Assembly (NCBI GenBank): GCA_937124585.1 | Contig: CAKZKT010000127.1 | Span: 1-64,000, forward strand | Direction of reading: 5' to 3' | Length of the DNA stretch: 64,000 nucleotides | From: an uncultured Anaerolineae bacterium | GTDB taxonomy: Bacteria; Chloroflexota; Anaerolineae; CG2-30-64-16 | Part shown: positions 18,451 through 27,035 of the stretch, piece after piece | Numbering within the stretch: the stretch's first letter is position 1 | Layout of the letters: the number at the start of each line of letters is the position of its first letter | Notes under the pieces: model-generated | What the model saw: only the letters and a program-made list of their open reading frames with translations | Databases searched by the model: none | Told to the model about the DNA's origin: nothing | Position numbers and translations under genes: made by a program

Positions 18451-21400
18451 ATGGCAGGAATTTTGCGCATGAGTTTGCTCGGCGGCCTCTCCCTGACATG
18501 GGGAGATGAGCCGGTAGGCCGTTTCATCTCCAGCAAGTCGCCAGCTCTTTTGTGCTACCTGGCATACACAGGCCAACCCCACACGCGGGCGGCGCTTACC
18601 GGCCTGCTTTGGAGCGATTCGCCCGAGGCGCAGGCCAAAGCCAGCCTGCGCCAGGTGCTCAGCGACCTGCGGAGCGGCAGCCTGGCGCCCTATCTGCTCG
18701 TGGAGGGCAACACGGTTGCCTTTAACAAAGCCGCGCCGCACTGGCTCGATGTGGCCGAATTCAACCGCCATCTTCAAATGGCCGCGCCGGTCCCCGGCCA
18801 GGCCGAAGACGCGCTGAGCGACAGTCAAGCCGTGGCCCTCCAGACTGCCGCCGACCTGTATCGGGGCGATTTTCTGGCCGGCTTCTTCGTGCCCAATGCG
18901 CCCGCCTTCGAAGAGTGGGTCACGGCCGAACAGGAGTGGCTGCGCCAGGCCGTGCTCCAGGCGCTCCATCGCCTGATCCACCACTATACCCGACGCGGGG
19001 CTTATCTGCTGGGGATCAACGCGGCGACCCGGCTGCTGACGATCGAGCCATGGCAGGAGGAAGCCCATCGGCAGCTGATGCGTCTGCTGGCCCTCAATGG
19101 TCAGCGCGGGGCCGCGCTGGCGCAATACGAAACCTGTCGCCGTGTGCTCGCCAAAGAGCTCGGCGTGAACCCCACGCCCGAGACCATAGCGCTCTACGAG
19201 CAGATCCGCAGCGGCCAGCTCAGCCCAAGCCGGCCTGCTGTCATCGGCGAGCTGACGGCCCCTGTGCCGAACAACTTGCCCGAGCAGCCGACCAGTTTCA
19301 TCGGCCGCCAGGCCGAACTGGCCGAGATCGTCGCCTGCCTGAGCCAGGGCAAGCATCGGGTTGTGACCATCAGTGGCGCCAGCGGCATCGGCAAGACCAG
19401 GCTGGTGTTGGCCGCCGCAGCAGAAGCGAAACGCAGCTATCCCGACGGTGTCTGGTATGTCCCGCTGCTGGGCCTTTTTGCCCAAAACGACCTGCCCGAC
19501 GTCTACAGGCTGACAACATCGGCCAACGGCCAGGCGAGCCAGCTCCTGGTGGATGAGATCGCCACGGCCATGAAACTCTCCTTCTGCTATCCCCTTGATC
19601 CGGCCCGGCAACTGATCAACCATCTACGCTCCAAACGGACGCTGCTGGTACTCGACAGCCTGAAACCGGTGCCGGCGTCAGTCGTCAGCTTCCTCGACCG
19701 GCTGCTGGCCGAGGCCCCCGGCACCACATTGCTGATCACGGCAGCCAGCCCCATTGGCCTGCCCACCGAATATCACCTGGCGCTGCAAGGGCTGCCCGTG
19801 CCGCCGACAGGCGACAACGGCCGCTTGACCGCCTCCCCCAGCGTGCGCCTGTTCATCGAGCGCGCAGAGCGCGCCGCCGACGACTTCCGGCCGGCCGCGG
19901 CAGACCTGGCCGCCATCGCTGAGATCTGTCGGCTGATGAGGGGCAATCCCCTCGGCATCGAACTGGCCGCTGCCTGGGTGAAGCACTGGTCACCGGCCGA
20001 TATCCTCAATGCACTGGCCGGCCTCTTCGACGAGCGCCCCGCCCCGCTCGGCCAGGGGCGGCGCGACGTATCGCCGCCAGAGGACCCGCCCCTCACGGTC
20101 GAGGCGGCTTTTCAGGGCTGCTGGGATCTGCTGGCACCTGTTGAGCGCAGCGCGCTGGCTCAGCTAACCGTCTTTCGCGGCGATTTCAGCGTGGCCGCGG
20201 CCGAAGCGATCACCGGCGCATCGGCCGATACCCTGGCCGCATTAGCCGAACGCCTGTTGCTCGAGACGCCGGCAGCCGGCCGCTATGCTATGCATCGGCT
20301 GATCCATCGTTACACCGCCAGACGGCTATTCGGCCTGGAGACCCTCGATAGCCAGGGTGCCCTGACGCGGGATCGCCATAGCGCCTACTACCTGAACCTG
20401 CTGGCACAGCGTGCAGATAGCCTGCAAAAGCGAGGCATGGCGCGGGCCATGGCCGAAATCCAGGCCGAATGGCGGCACATCCAACAGGCCTGGGAGTGGG
20501 CCATCGAACGCCGAGACGTCGAGCGCCTGCAGCGCGCCGCCAACGCATTGACGCGCTATCTCACATTGCGCGGCTTCTATCAGACCGGAGAGCGGTTGTT
20601 CGGCTCAGCTGCCGAAGCGTTTCGGCTGCCCGAGTACGACGGAGCGGGCCGGCACGATGAGCAGGCGCTGGTGCGCGCGCTGGCGCACGGCCAGTTCCTG
20701 CTGATCCAGGCGCGCTTCCTGAACCTGCAGGGGGAACGAGAACGTCTGGCCGCCATTGCCGACGCGGCGCGCGCTCAGTTCCATTACACCCTGGCGCAGG
20801 CGGAGGAACACAACATCGAGCCGCTGGCAATCGCCAGCCTCAGCAATCTCGGCAGCGTCGCCCTGCTGCAGAACGACTACATCGCCGCGCGCGACCATCT
20901 CGAGGCTGCCCTCCGGCGGTGCGAGGCACTCGGCGAGCCGCAGGTCGAGGCCAGCCTGCTCAGCGATCTGGGCGCCGTGCTGATGCTCTATGGCGACTAT
21001 GCGGCGGCCAGGGTCTATCTGGAACGCTGCCAGCAGGCCTGCCGTCAAAACGGTGACCGTGCCGGCGAAGCGCTGGCCGCCTTCAACCTCGGCCGGACAC
21101 TGGATGCGGTCGGTCGCTACGAGGAAGCACTCGGCTACTTCGATCTCGCGTTGCGCCTCAGCCGCAGCCTGGGAGATGAACGATTGGAGGCGCAGACGCT
21201 GGCCAGCCAGGCGCTTCTGGCCCACCACATGGGCGATCACAACCTAGCCTGGGAGGCGAGCGATCGGGCGGCCGGATTGGCCGCAGCCGCCAGCAACCGC
21301 GCCGTCGAAGCCGAGGCGCTCACCATCTCCGGCCATGCGCTGCTCAGCCTGGGCATGGCCGCCGAAGCTGCCACTGCCTACCAACGCGCGTTGGAAGCCT

Positions 21401-21789
21401 ACCGCGACCTGAAACAGGAGGCCCAGGCGCTGGAACCGTTGGCCGGGCTGGCCGCCGTCGCCCAGGCCCAGGGCCGGCTCGATCAGGCACTGGCCCGCGT
21501 CGAGGAGATCATGGGCCACCTCATGTCGCCACAACGACGCGAGATCTCGCTGGCCGGACTGCAAAGCGTCCGCGAACCGTGTCGGATCTGCCTGACCTGC
21601 GCCAGGGTGCTGCGCGCGGCTCGGCGCCCGCGTGCCCGCGAGTGCGAAGAGGCCGCCTATCGTTTCCTGAAGGAACAAGCCGATCGCATCAGCGACCCGG
21701 CCATACGCCGGACATATATGCGTCAGCTGCCGATCCACCGCGAGATCGTCGAGGCGCATCGGGTCAATCGGGCCGCGGCCTGGCGCTGA
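18451..21789 (+). CDS. BTAD/SARP-type transcriptional activator with NTPase and TPR repeats
   Basis: BTAD N-terminus (LCYLAYTGQPHTRAALTGLLWSD...), P-loop ISGASGIGKTRL, long TPR C-terminus. Confidence 0.88.
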   Translation: MAGILRMSLLGGLSLTWGDEPVGRFISSKSPALLCYLAYTGQPHTRAALTGLLWSDSPEAQAKASLRQVLSDLRSGSLAPYLLVEGNTVAFNKAAPHWLDVAEFNRHLQMAAPVPGQAEDALSDSQAVALQTAADLYRGDFLAGFFVPNAPAFEEWVTAEQEWLRQAVLQALHRLIHHYTRRGAYLLGINAATRLLTIEPWQEEAHRQLMRLLALNGQRGAALAQYETCRRVLAKELGVNPTPETIALYEQIRSGQLSPSRPAVIGELTAPVPNNLPEQPTSFIGRQAELAEIVACLSQGKHRVVTISGASGIGKTRLVLAAAAEAKRSYPDGVWYVPLLGLFAQNDLPDVYRLTTSANGQASQLLVDEIATAMKLSFCYPLDPARQLINHLRSKRTLLVLDSLKPVPASVVSFLDRLLAEAPGTTLLITAASPIGLPTEYHLALQGLPVPPTGDNGRLTASPSVRLFIERAERAADDFRPAAADLAAIAEICRLMRGNPLGIELAAAWVKHWSPADILNALAGLFDERPAPLGQGRRDVSPPEDPPLTVEAAFQGCWDLLAPVERSALAQLTVFRGDFSVAAAEAITGASADTLAALAERLLLETPAAGRYAMHRLIHRYTARRLFGLETLDSQGALTRDRHSAYYLNLLAQRADSLQKRGMARAMAEIQAEWRHIQQAWEWAIERRDVERLQRAANALTRYLTLRGFYQTGERLFGSAAEAFRLPEYDGAGRHDEQALVRALAHGQFLLIQARFLNLQGERERLAAIADAARAQFHYTLAQAEEHNIEPLAIASLSNLGSVALLQNDYIAARDHLEAALRRCEALGEPQVEASLLSDLGAVLMLYGDYAAARVYLERCQQACRQNGDRAGEALAAFNLGRTLDAVGRYEEALGYFDLALRLSRSLGDERLEAQTLASQALLAHHMGDHNLAWEASDRAAGLAAAASNRAVEAEALTISGHALLSLGMAAEAATAYQRALEAYRDLKQEAQALEPLAGLAAVAQAQGRLDQALARVEEIMGHLMSPQRREISLAGLQSVREPCRICLTCARVLRAARRPRARECEEAAYRFLKEQADRISDPAIRRTYMRQLPIHREIVEAHRVNRAAAWR

Positions 21790-21900
21790 GCCGAAGAACG
21801 TTTTTGGCTCACCGCAGAGGGGCGGAGCGGCATCTTGACAGAAACGGCCATCCCTCATACCATATCCGCAGCATCGGCAACCTGAGTTCAGAGCGGTCCC

Positions 21901-23451
21901 ATGCAAACCACCGACAGCACGTCCAACATGCGCCCGGCTCAAGCAGCACGCGGCCCGGCAGCCGGCCTGATGCGACTGGTCACCGGCCGGTTGACCCTCG
22001 ACGATCTGTGGCTCGTCACGCCGTTGGCCATGGCGTTCATCTTCCTGCTCAACCTCCAGATCCACCCGGCCGACTTCTGGTGGCACGTGCGCATCGGCCA
22101 GATCATCGCGCAAACGGGCCAGATCCCGACCACGGATCTCTTCACCTTCACGCGGGCCGGTGAGACCTGGATCAACCAGGGCTGGCTGATGCAGACCTGG
22201 CTGTATCTCCTTCTCCGGGCCGGTGGCCTGCCGCTGATCCTCTTCGCCCATGCGGTCGTGATCAGCGCCGGATACCTGCTCGTCGAGCTGGCCTGTCTGC
22301 GCATGGCCGACGGCCAGCCGCGCGCGGCCGCGCTGGCCACCGTGGCGGCCATGGCGGTCGGCATCGTGCACTGGAACGTGCGACCTCAGAGCGCTTCCTA
22401 TCTATGCTTCGGCGTCGTGGTATATGTGCTGACGCGGCGGCGCGCCGGACGCACACGGCTCCTGTGGGTGCTGCCGCCTCTCTTCGCACTGTGGGTCAAC
22501 CTGCATGGCGGCTTCATCTTCGGGCTGGGGCTGCTGGCGATTCATGCCGTGATGCGCGCGGTCGAGGAGTGGTTGACCACTCGCCGGCTCAGCCGCGATG
22601 CGACCCATTTGCTGGCGGCGACCGGCGCCTCGGCGCTGGCCCTGGCGCTCAATCCGGGCGGCCCGATGCAGGCGGTCCGCTATGTCCTCGGCTTCCTGCA
22701 GAGCAGCATCACGGTACAGAAAAACCTGGAGTTCCAGCCCCTGAGCATCCGCGAGGCCGACGGCCTGCTCTTCTTCGTCGTCCTGCTGCTCTTCCTGGCC
22801 GCGTTCTGGCGCCGTCGGGCCAGCCTGGCCGCCGACCAGCTCGCCAGCCTGGTCATCTTCGGCCTGGCCAGCCTGTACGCCCGGCGGATCGTGCCGTGGT
22901 ACGGCATGGCGCTTGGCCCTGTCCTGGCATGGACGCTCGCCCGCCGGCCGGCCGATCCCACGCCGGCGCTCCGCCCGGGCCGGCCCGGCCTGAACTACGC
23001 GCTGCTCGGACTGATGGTGTGCTGCGCCGTGCTCCTGTCGCCCTGGACCCGGCCCTATGTCCCACCGCCCTTTTCGCGTTCCCATGTCGTCGAGGACTTC
23101 AACCCCGAACAGGCCGCAGCCGTGCTCTGTCGCCTGGGGCCGACCGCGCGCCCCTTTGCCAACATCTTCTTCGCCAGCTATCTGGAGTGGGCCTGCCCGG
23201 CTGTGCTCACTTTCATGGACACCCGCTTCGAGCTCTATCCGGCTGCCATGTGGCTGGACTATATCCGCATCACCAACGGCCTCCACGACTGGGAGGAGCG
23301 GCTGGTGGGCTACGGCGTGAACGCGCTGTTCGTCCAGAAGGAAAGCGAGTACGAGCTGATCAGGGCGGCAAAGCGTTCCGGCCACTGGGAGACGATCTAC
23401 GAAGATGCCTGGGCCATCGTCCTGCTGCGCCGCGACGCGGCCGGGCAATAA
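21901..23451 (+). CDS. Polytopic membrane protein, GT-C glycosyltransferase-like
   Basis: About ten hydrophobic helices; HPADFWWHVRIGQIIAQTGQIPTTDLFTFT periplasmic-loop motif. Confidence 0.6.
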   Translation: MQTTDSTSNMRPAQAARGPAAGLMRLVTGRLTLDDLWLVTPLAMAFIFLLNLQIHPADFWWHVRIGQIIAQTGQIPTTDLFTFTRAGETWINQGWLMQTWLYLLLRAGGLPLILFAHAVVISAGYLLVELACLRMADGQPRAAALATVAAMAVGIVHWNVRPQSASYLCFGVVVYVLTRRRAGRTRLLWVLPPLFALWVNLHGGFIFGLGLLAIHAVMRAVEEWLTTRRLSRDATHLLAATGASALALALNPGGPMQAVRYVLGFLQSSITVQKNLEFQPLSIREADGLLFFVVLLLFLAAFWRRRASLAADQLASLVIFGLASLYARRIVPWYGMALGPVLAWTLARRPADPTPALRPGRPGLNYALLGLMVCCAVLLSPWTRPYVPPPFSRSHVVEDFNPEQAAAVLCRLGPTARPFANIFFASYLEWACPAVLTFMDTRFELYPAAMWLDYIRITNGLHDWEERLVGYGVNALFVQKESEYELIRAAKRSGHWETIYEDAWAIVLLRRDAAGQ

Positions 23452-23472
23452 ACTCGCGCGCGGTGAGGCAGC

Positions 23473-24648
23473 ATGAGGCGGCTGGATCGTCGCGTTCTGG
23501 TCTGGCTGGGGATTGCCGTGGGGCTGGCGTTGTCGGCATATCTGCTCAACACGCTGGCGGCTGATCCGCGCGTCTTCGCCGATGATTATGTCGAGTATTG
23601 GGCGGCCGGCCGGCTGAACCTGACCGCCGGCAACCCGTACGCGGCCGATGCGCTGTTGCCGCTAGAGCGGGCTGTCGGTCGCACCGCCGAAGTCCTGATG
23701 ATGTGGAACCCGCCGTACACGCTGGCCCTGGCGATGCCGCTAGCGCTTCTCCCCTATCCGGCCAGCCGTCTGACCTGGCTGCTGCTGAACTTGCTGGCCG
23801 TGATGGTCGCCGTGGCGTGGTGGTGGCAACTGATCGGCGGCCCGCTGCGGCGAGGATGGCTGGCCCAGCTGGTGGCGTTCACCTTCTTCCCCACCGTCAC
23901 CGTGCTGCGCATGGGCCAGATCGGGCCGCTTCTGCTGCTGGGGATTGTCGGTTTCCTGTGGCACGAACGCCAACGTCGCGATTGGCTTGCCGGCGCCTTT
24001 CTTGCGCTGGTCGCCATCAAGCCGCATCTCCTCTACCTGGTCTGGATCGCGCTCTTGCTGTGGCTGGCCCAAACGCGGCGCTGGCGCGTCCTGGCCGGCG
24101 CCGCCGCGACGCTGGCCGCCGCGACCGCCGCCGCGCTGGCAGCCAATCCAGCCGTGATCGGCCAGTATTTGGCGGCCACGGCTGCAGATTCACCCCTGGT
24201 CTGGGCCACGCCCACTTTCGGCAGCCTGCTGCGGATGCTGTTCGGCTTCGAGCGACGCTGGCTGCAATTCGTGCCGCTGGCGCCGGGCATCTTGTGGCTG
24301 GCGCGCTACTGGCATCGGCATGGGTCAGGCCGCCAGTGGTCCGCCCACATGCCGCTGATCTTGCTCGTCTCGGTGACCACCGCGGCGTTCGGCTGGAGCT
24401 TCGACCAGGTCGTCCTGCTGCCCGCAGTGCTGGTGGTGATGCACAGCCTGTTCGGTAGACTGCCGCTGCGGATCGGCATTTTGCTGACAGCTGCCTATCT
24501 GATCTTCAACATGGCAGCCTGGACGCTGTACGGCCGCGTTTCCGACTTCTGGCAACTCTGGCTGGCGCCGGGCCTGCTGCTCTGGTACGCAAGTGCCGAG
24601 CGACTGCGCGGTCAGGGCATAGATCAGGCCGCGGGCGGTCGCTCGTAG
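23473..24648 (+). CDS. Glycosyltransferase family 87-like (DUF2029) membrane protein
   Basis: DDYVEYWAAGRLNLTAGNPYAADAL, WNPPYTLALAMPLALLPY, LLALVAIKPHLLYLVWIALLLW. Confidence 0.75.
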   Translation: MRRLDRRVLVWLGIAVGLALSAYLLNTLAADPRVFADDYVEYWAAGRLNLTAGNPYAADALLPLERAVGRTAEVLMMWNPPYTLALAMPLALLPYPASRLTWLLLNLLAVMVAVAWWWQLIGGPLRRGWLAQLVAFTFFPTVTVLRMGQIGPLLLLGIVGFLWHERQRRDWLAGAFLALVAIKPHLLYLVWIALLLWLAQTRRWRVLAGAAATLAAATAAALAANPAVIGQYLAATAADSPLVWATPTFGSLLRMLFGFERRWLQFVPLAPGILWLARYWHRHGSGRQWSAHMPLILLVSVTTAAFGWSFDQVVLLPAVLVVMHSLFGRLPLRIGILLTAAYLIFNMAAWTLYGRVSDFWQLWLAPGLLLWYASAERLRGQGIDQAAGGRS

Positions 24649-25658
24649 CGGCGGCGCAGCGCGTCGGCCGGCGCGCCACGCAGCTCGATGGCAGCGGCCC
24701 GGCCGACGCCGGCCCAGGCGGCCACCGCCAGATGGTGCACTTCGGCCAGGCCGAATCCCACCAAGCCGGCACAGGCTACGTCCACGGCCACCGGATCGGC
24801 GCCCACGGCCAGCAAGCCATGCGGCACGCCGGCGCCGAAGAGCGGGCCATCCCCTTCCATCCCCACGATCCCGTCCACCACGGCCACAACCGGTCGCACG
24901 GTCTGATACAAACCCAGGATGCTCGGCGTGATGCCGTTGATGTGGAGCAGGTTTTTCGGCCAGCCATAACGCGCGCCCGGCACGATGCCGAACAGGTTTT
25001 TCAGGCTCAGAGAGACACCGGCCCAGTGATGGGTCTTCAGCTTGGGCACCGAGACGATCAGATCGGCCTCGCGCACGTGGCGGGGCAGCCAGAGCGTGCG
25101 CGTTCGGAAGAACCAGCCATCGGCCGCGGTGACCGGCCGCGGATCGTCGTAGTTCAGATCCACGAAGGGTACCTTTCGCTCGGCGAGCGCGGCCGCCAGG
25201 CCGCACGCCTGGGCCACCGGCAATGCGTCTCGACGAAAGCCGGGCCCATCGCCGACCGCGATCTCGGATGCGCCGGCCTCGGCCAACAGGTCCACCACCG
25301 CGGTCACCACCGGCGCTGCGGTCGTGACGGGATAGCCCTCGATGAAGTCAATCAGGTTGGGCTTGACCAGCACCCGCTTGCCGCGCACGTCGGGCATGTC
25401 GGCCTGCGCCCATGCCTCGGTCAGGCAGGCCAGCACGTCGTCATGGTAGGAAGGACAGCGGGCCAGCACAACGGCCGCCGGCCGGGCGGCCAGCCGCGTC
25501 ACAGCGCCGCGGCCGGCCCAGGTCAGGTAGCGCGCCAGGCCTGCGGGGCGCGTGATCCACTCGGCCGCAGCCAGTCCGCCGCCGATGCCGCCGAGCAAAA
25601 GCAGGCGCAGAAGGGCACGACGGCTGATCCGACGAGGCCCTGGATCACTCATGGCCAC
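24624..25658 (-). CDS. DUF362 domain-containing protein with Tat-like signal
   Basis: RRISRRALLRLLLLGG; VLVKPNLIDF, IVSVPKLKTHHWAGVSLSLKNLFG, NGITPSILGLYQTVRP. Confidence 0.85.
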   Translation of the reverse strand: MAMSDPGPRRISRRALLRLLLLGGIGGGLAAAEWITRPAGLARYLTWAGRGAVTRLAARPAAVVLARCPSYHDDVLACLTEAWAQADMPDVRGKRVLVKPNLIDFIEGYPVTTAAPVVTAVVDLLAEAGASEIAVGDGPGFRRDALPVAQACGLAAALAERKVPFVDLNYDDPRPVTAADGWFFRTRTLWLPRHVREADLIVSVPKLKTHHWAGVSLSLKNLFGIVPGARYGWPKNLLHINGITPSILGLYQTVRPVVAVVDGIVGMEGDGPLFGAGVPHGLLAVGADPVAVDVACAGLVGFGLAEVHHLAVAAWAGVGRAAAIELRGAPADALRRRYERPPAA

Positions 25659-26527
25659 CCTCCGGCCAATGCCAGCAGCGCCGCTGCGGTGTGATACGGG
25701 CTGGTATCCCAGCCGCCGTCGGCAGCCTGTCCCGCTCGCAGGCGGTCGGCGGCCACGCGCTCCTCCTGGTCCAGCGCAGCGAGCGCCAGCAGGCCCCAGG
25801 CCAGCGCCGACGCGCCGCCATCAGCCAACATCTCGCTGCGCAGGACGCGCACATCGTCATCCTGGATGGCCTGGGGCGCCACGGCTGCCAGCGCCAGCAA
25901 CACCCAGGCGGTGGGCACTGCGCGCGGCGGCAGCGGCCGGCTGAACATGACCGGATTGCCCACGTTCCAGCCGCCGCCATTGCAGCGCCGATCCTGCAGA
26001 TAGCCCACGCCCTCGGCCAGCCGTGGGCTGACTTCCGGCGCCGCAGCCCACGGCGCCAGCGCCAGCAGCGTCAGCGCGGTCGGTTCGACCCAGGCGACCT
26101 GGCCGGGCAGCCAGGGCCAGCCGCGCAGGTTCGGGTTGATGCCCAGCACCGCCTTCACCCAACGGACATCTTCCGATCTGTCGAAGTGCATGGGCTGTGC
26201 GGCCAGCAATTGCGCCACCCCGCGCTGCACGACGGCCTCATCCCCACGGCACCGCACCAGAGCGAGGAGGGCCCAGGCGGTTTGCCAGCCGCTCTCCGCG
26301 TCGTCGGCTGTCAGGCCCCAGCCGCCGTCGGCGCGCTGTGCGGCCTGCAGCCAGGCAACGCCGCGGCGGGCTGCAGCCGGCTCGCCCGCCAGGCAGGTGA
26401 GCGCCAGCGCGGCCACAGCGGTCGCCTCCACGTTCGAGGCATGGCCGACAACATAGCCCCAGCCGCCATCGCTGTTCTGTGTGCGCAGGAGAAACGCCTG
26501 CGCCGCTGCTATTTCGGACATACTCAT
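25649..26527 (-). CDS. Prenyltransferase/squalene-cyclase-like repeat protein
   Basis: QW-type repeats (NSDGGWGYVVGHASNVEATAVAALAL, RADGGWGLT); start moved to MSMSEIAAA. Confidence 0.8.
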   Translation of the reverse strand: MSMSEIAAAQAFLLRTQNSDGGWGYVVGHASNVEATAVAALALTCLAGEPAAARRGVAWLQAAQRADGGWGLTADDAESGWQTAWALLALVRCRGDEAVVQRGVAQLLAAQPMHFDRSEDVRWVKAVLGINPNLRGWPWLPGQVAWVEPTALTLLALAPWAAAPEVSPRLAEGVGYLQDRRCNGGGWNVGNPVMFSRPLPPRAVPTAWVLLALAAVAPQAIQDDDVRVLRSEMLADGGASALAWGLLALAALDQEERVAADRLRAGQAADGGWDTSPYHTAAALLALAGGWP

Positions 26528-26549
26528 GCGACACAGTTTAGGAGCGAAT

Positions 26550-26613
26550 CGGCAAATCGGCAAATCAGCAAATCAACAAATCAACGTTATTTGCCCATTT
26601 GCCCATTTGCCGG
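26550..26613. repeat. 8 x 8-bp iterated array
   Basis: CGGCAAAT CGGCAAAT CAGCAAAT CAACAAAT CAACGTTA TTTGCCCA TTTGCCCA TTTGCCGG. Confidence 0.9.
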
Positions 26614-26657
26614 AGGTGATATAATTCCCGGTAAATCGAATGCACGAGGAGGCGAAC

Positions 26658-27005
26658 GTGTTGCGAGTGAAAAACCTGACGCGCGACGTGATGCTTGTGG
26701 AACGCGGACGCGTGGCCGATACAGTCTGGACACGGCTGAGAGGGCTGATCGGCGTGCGCGAGCTGAAGCCGGGAGACGGGCTGGCAATCATCCCGTGCAA
26801 CGGGGTGCACTGCCTGTTCATGTCCATCCCGATTGATGTGCTGTACGTCTCGGCCGATCACCGCGTGGTGGCGCTCGACGCAGAGATGCAGCCCTGGACC
26901 ATCGGCCGCTTCCACCGCGACGCCCATTACGTGATCGAACTGCCCGCCGGCACGATTCGCCGCACGGGGACCGCGGCAGGCGATCAGCTGGCGGTGAGCT
27001 TTTGA
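26658..27005 (+). CDS. DUF192 domain-containing protein
   Basis: ARVADTVWTRLRGLIG-type N-terminus, HCLFMSIPIDVLYVSADHRVVALD; GTG start preferred because GAGGAGG lies 5 nt upstream (ORF track starts at ATG 26640). Confidence 0.85.
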   Translation: MLRVKNLTRDVMLVERGRVADTVWTRLRGLIGVRELKPGDGLAIIPCNGVHCLFMSIPIDVLYVSADHRVVALDAEMQPWTIGRFHRDAHYVIELPAGTIRRTGTAAGDQLAVSF

Positions 27006-27035
27006 TCCCCGCGTCGGGCCGTCTGGCGTGACGGG

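Noticed and set aside
21787-21812. TGAGCC...GGCTCA inverted repeat after the BTAD regulator as terminator
   Set aside because: Short 6-bp stem with a long loop and no T-tract after the stem; too weak to list as a feature.
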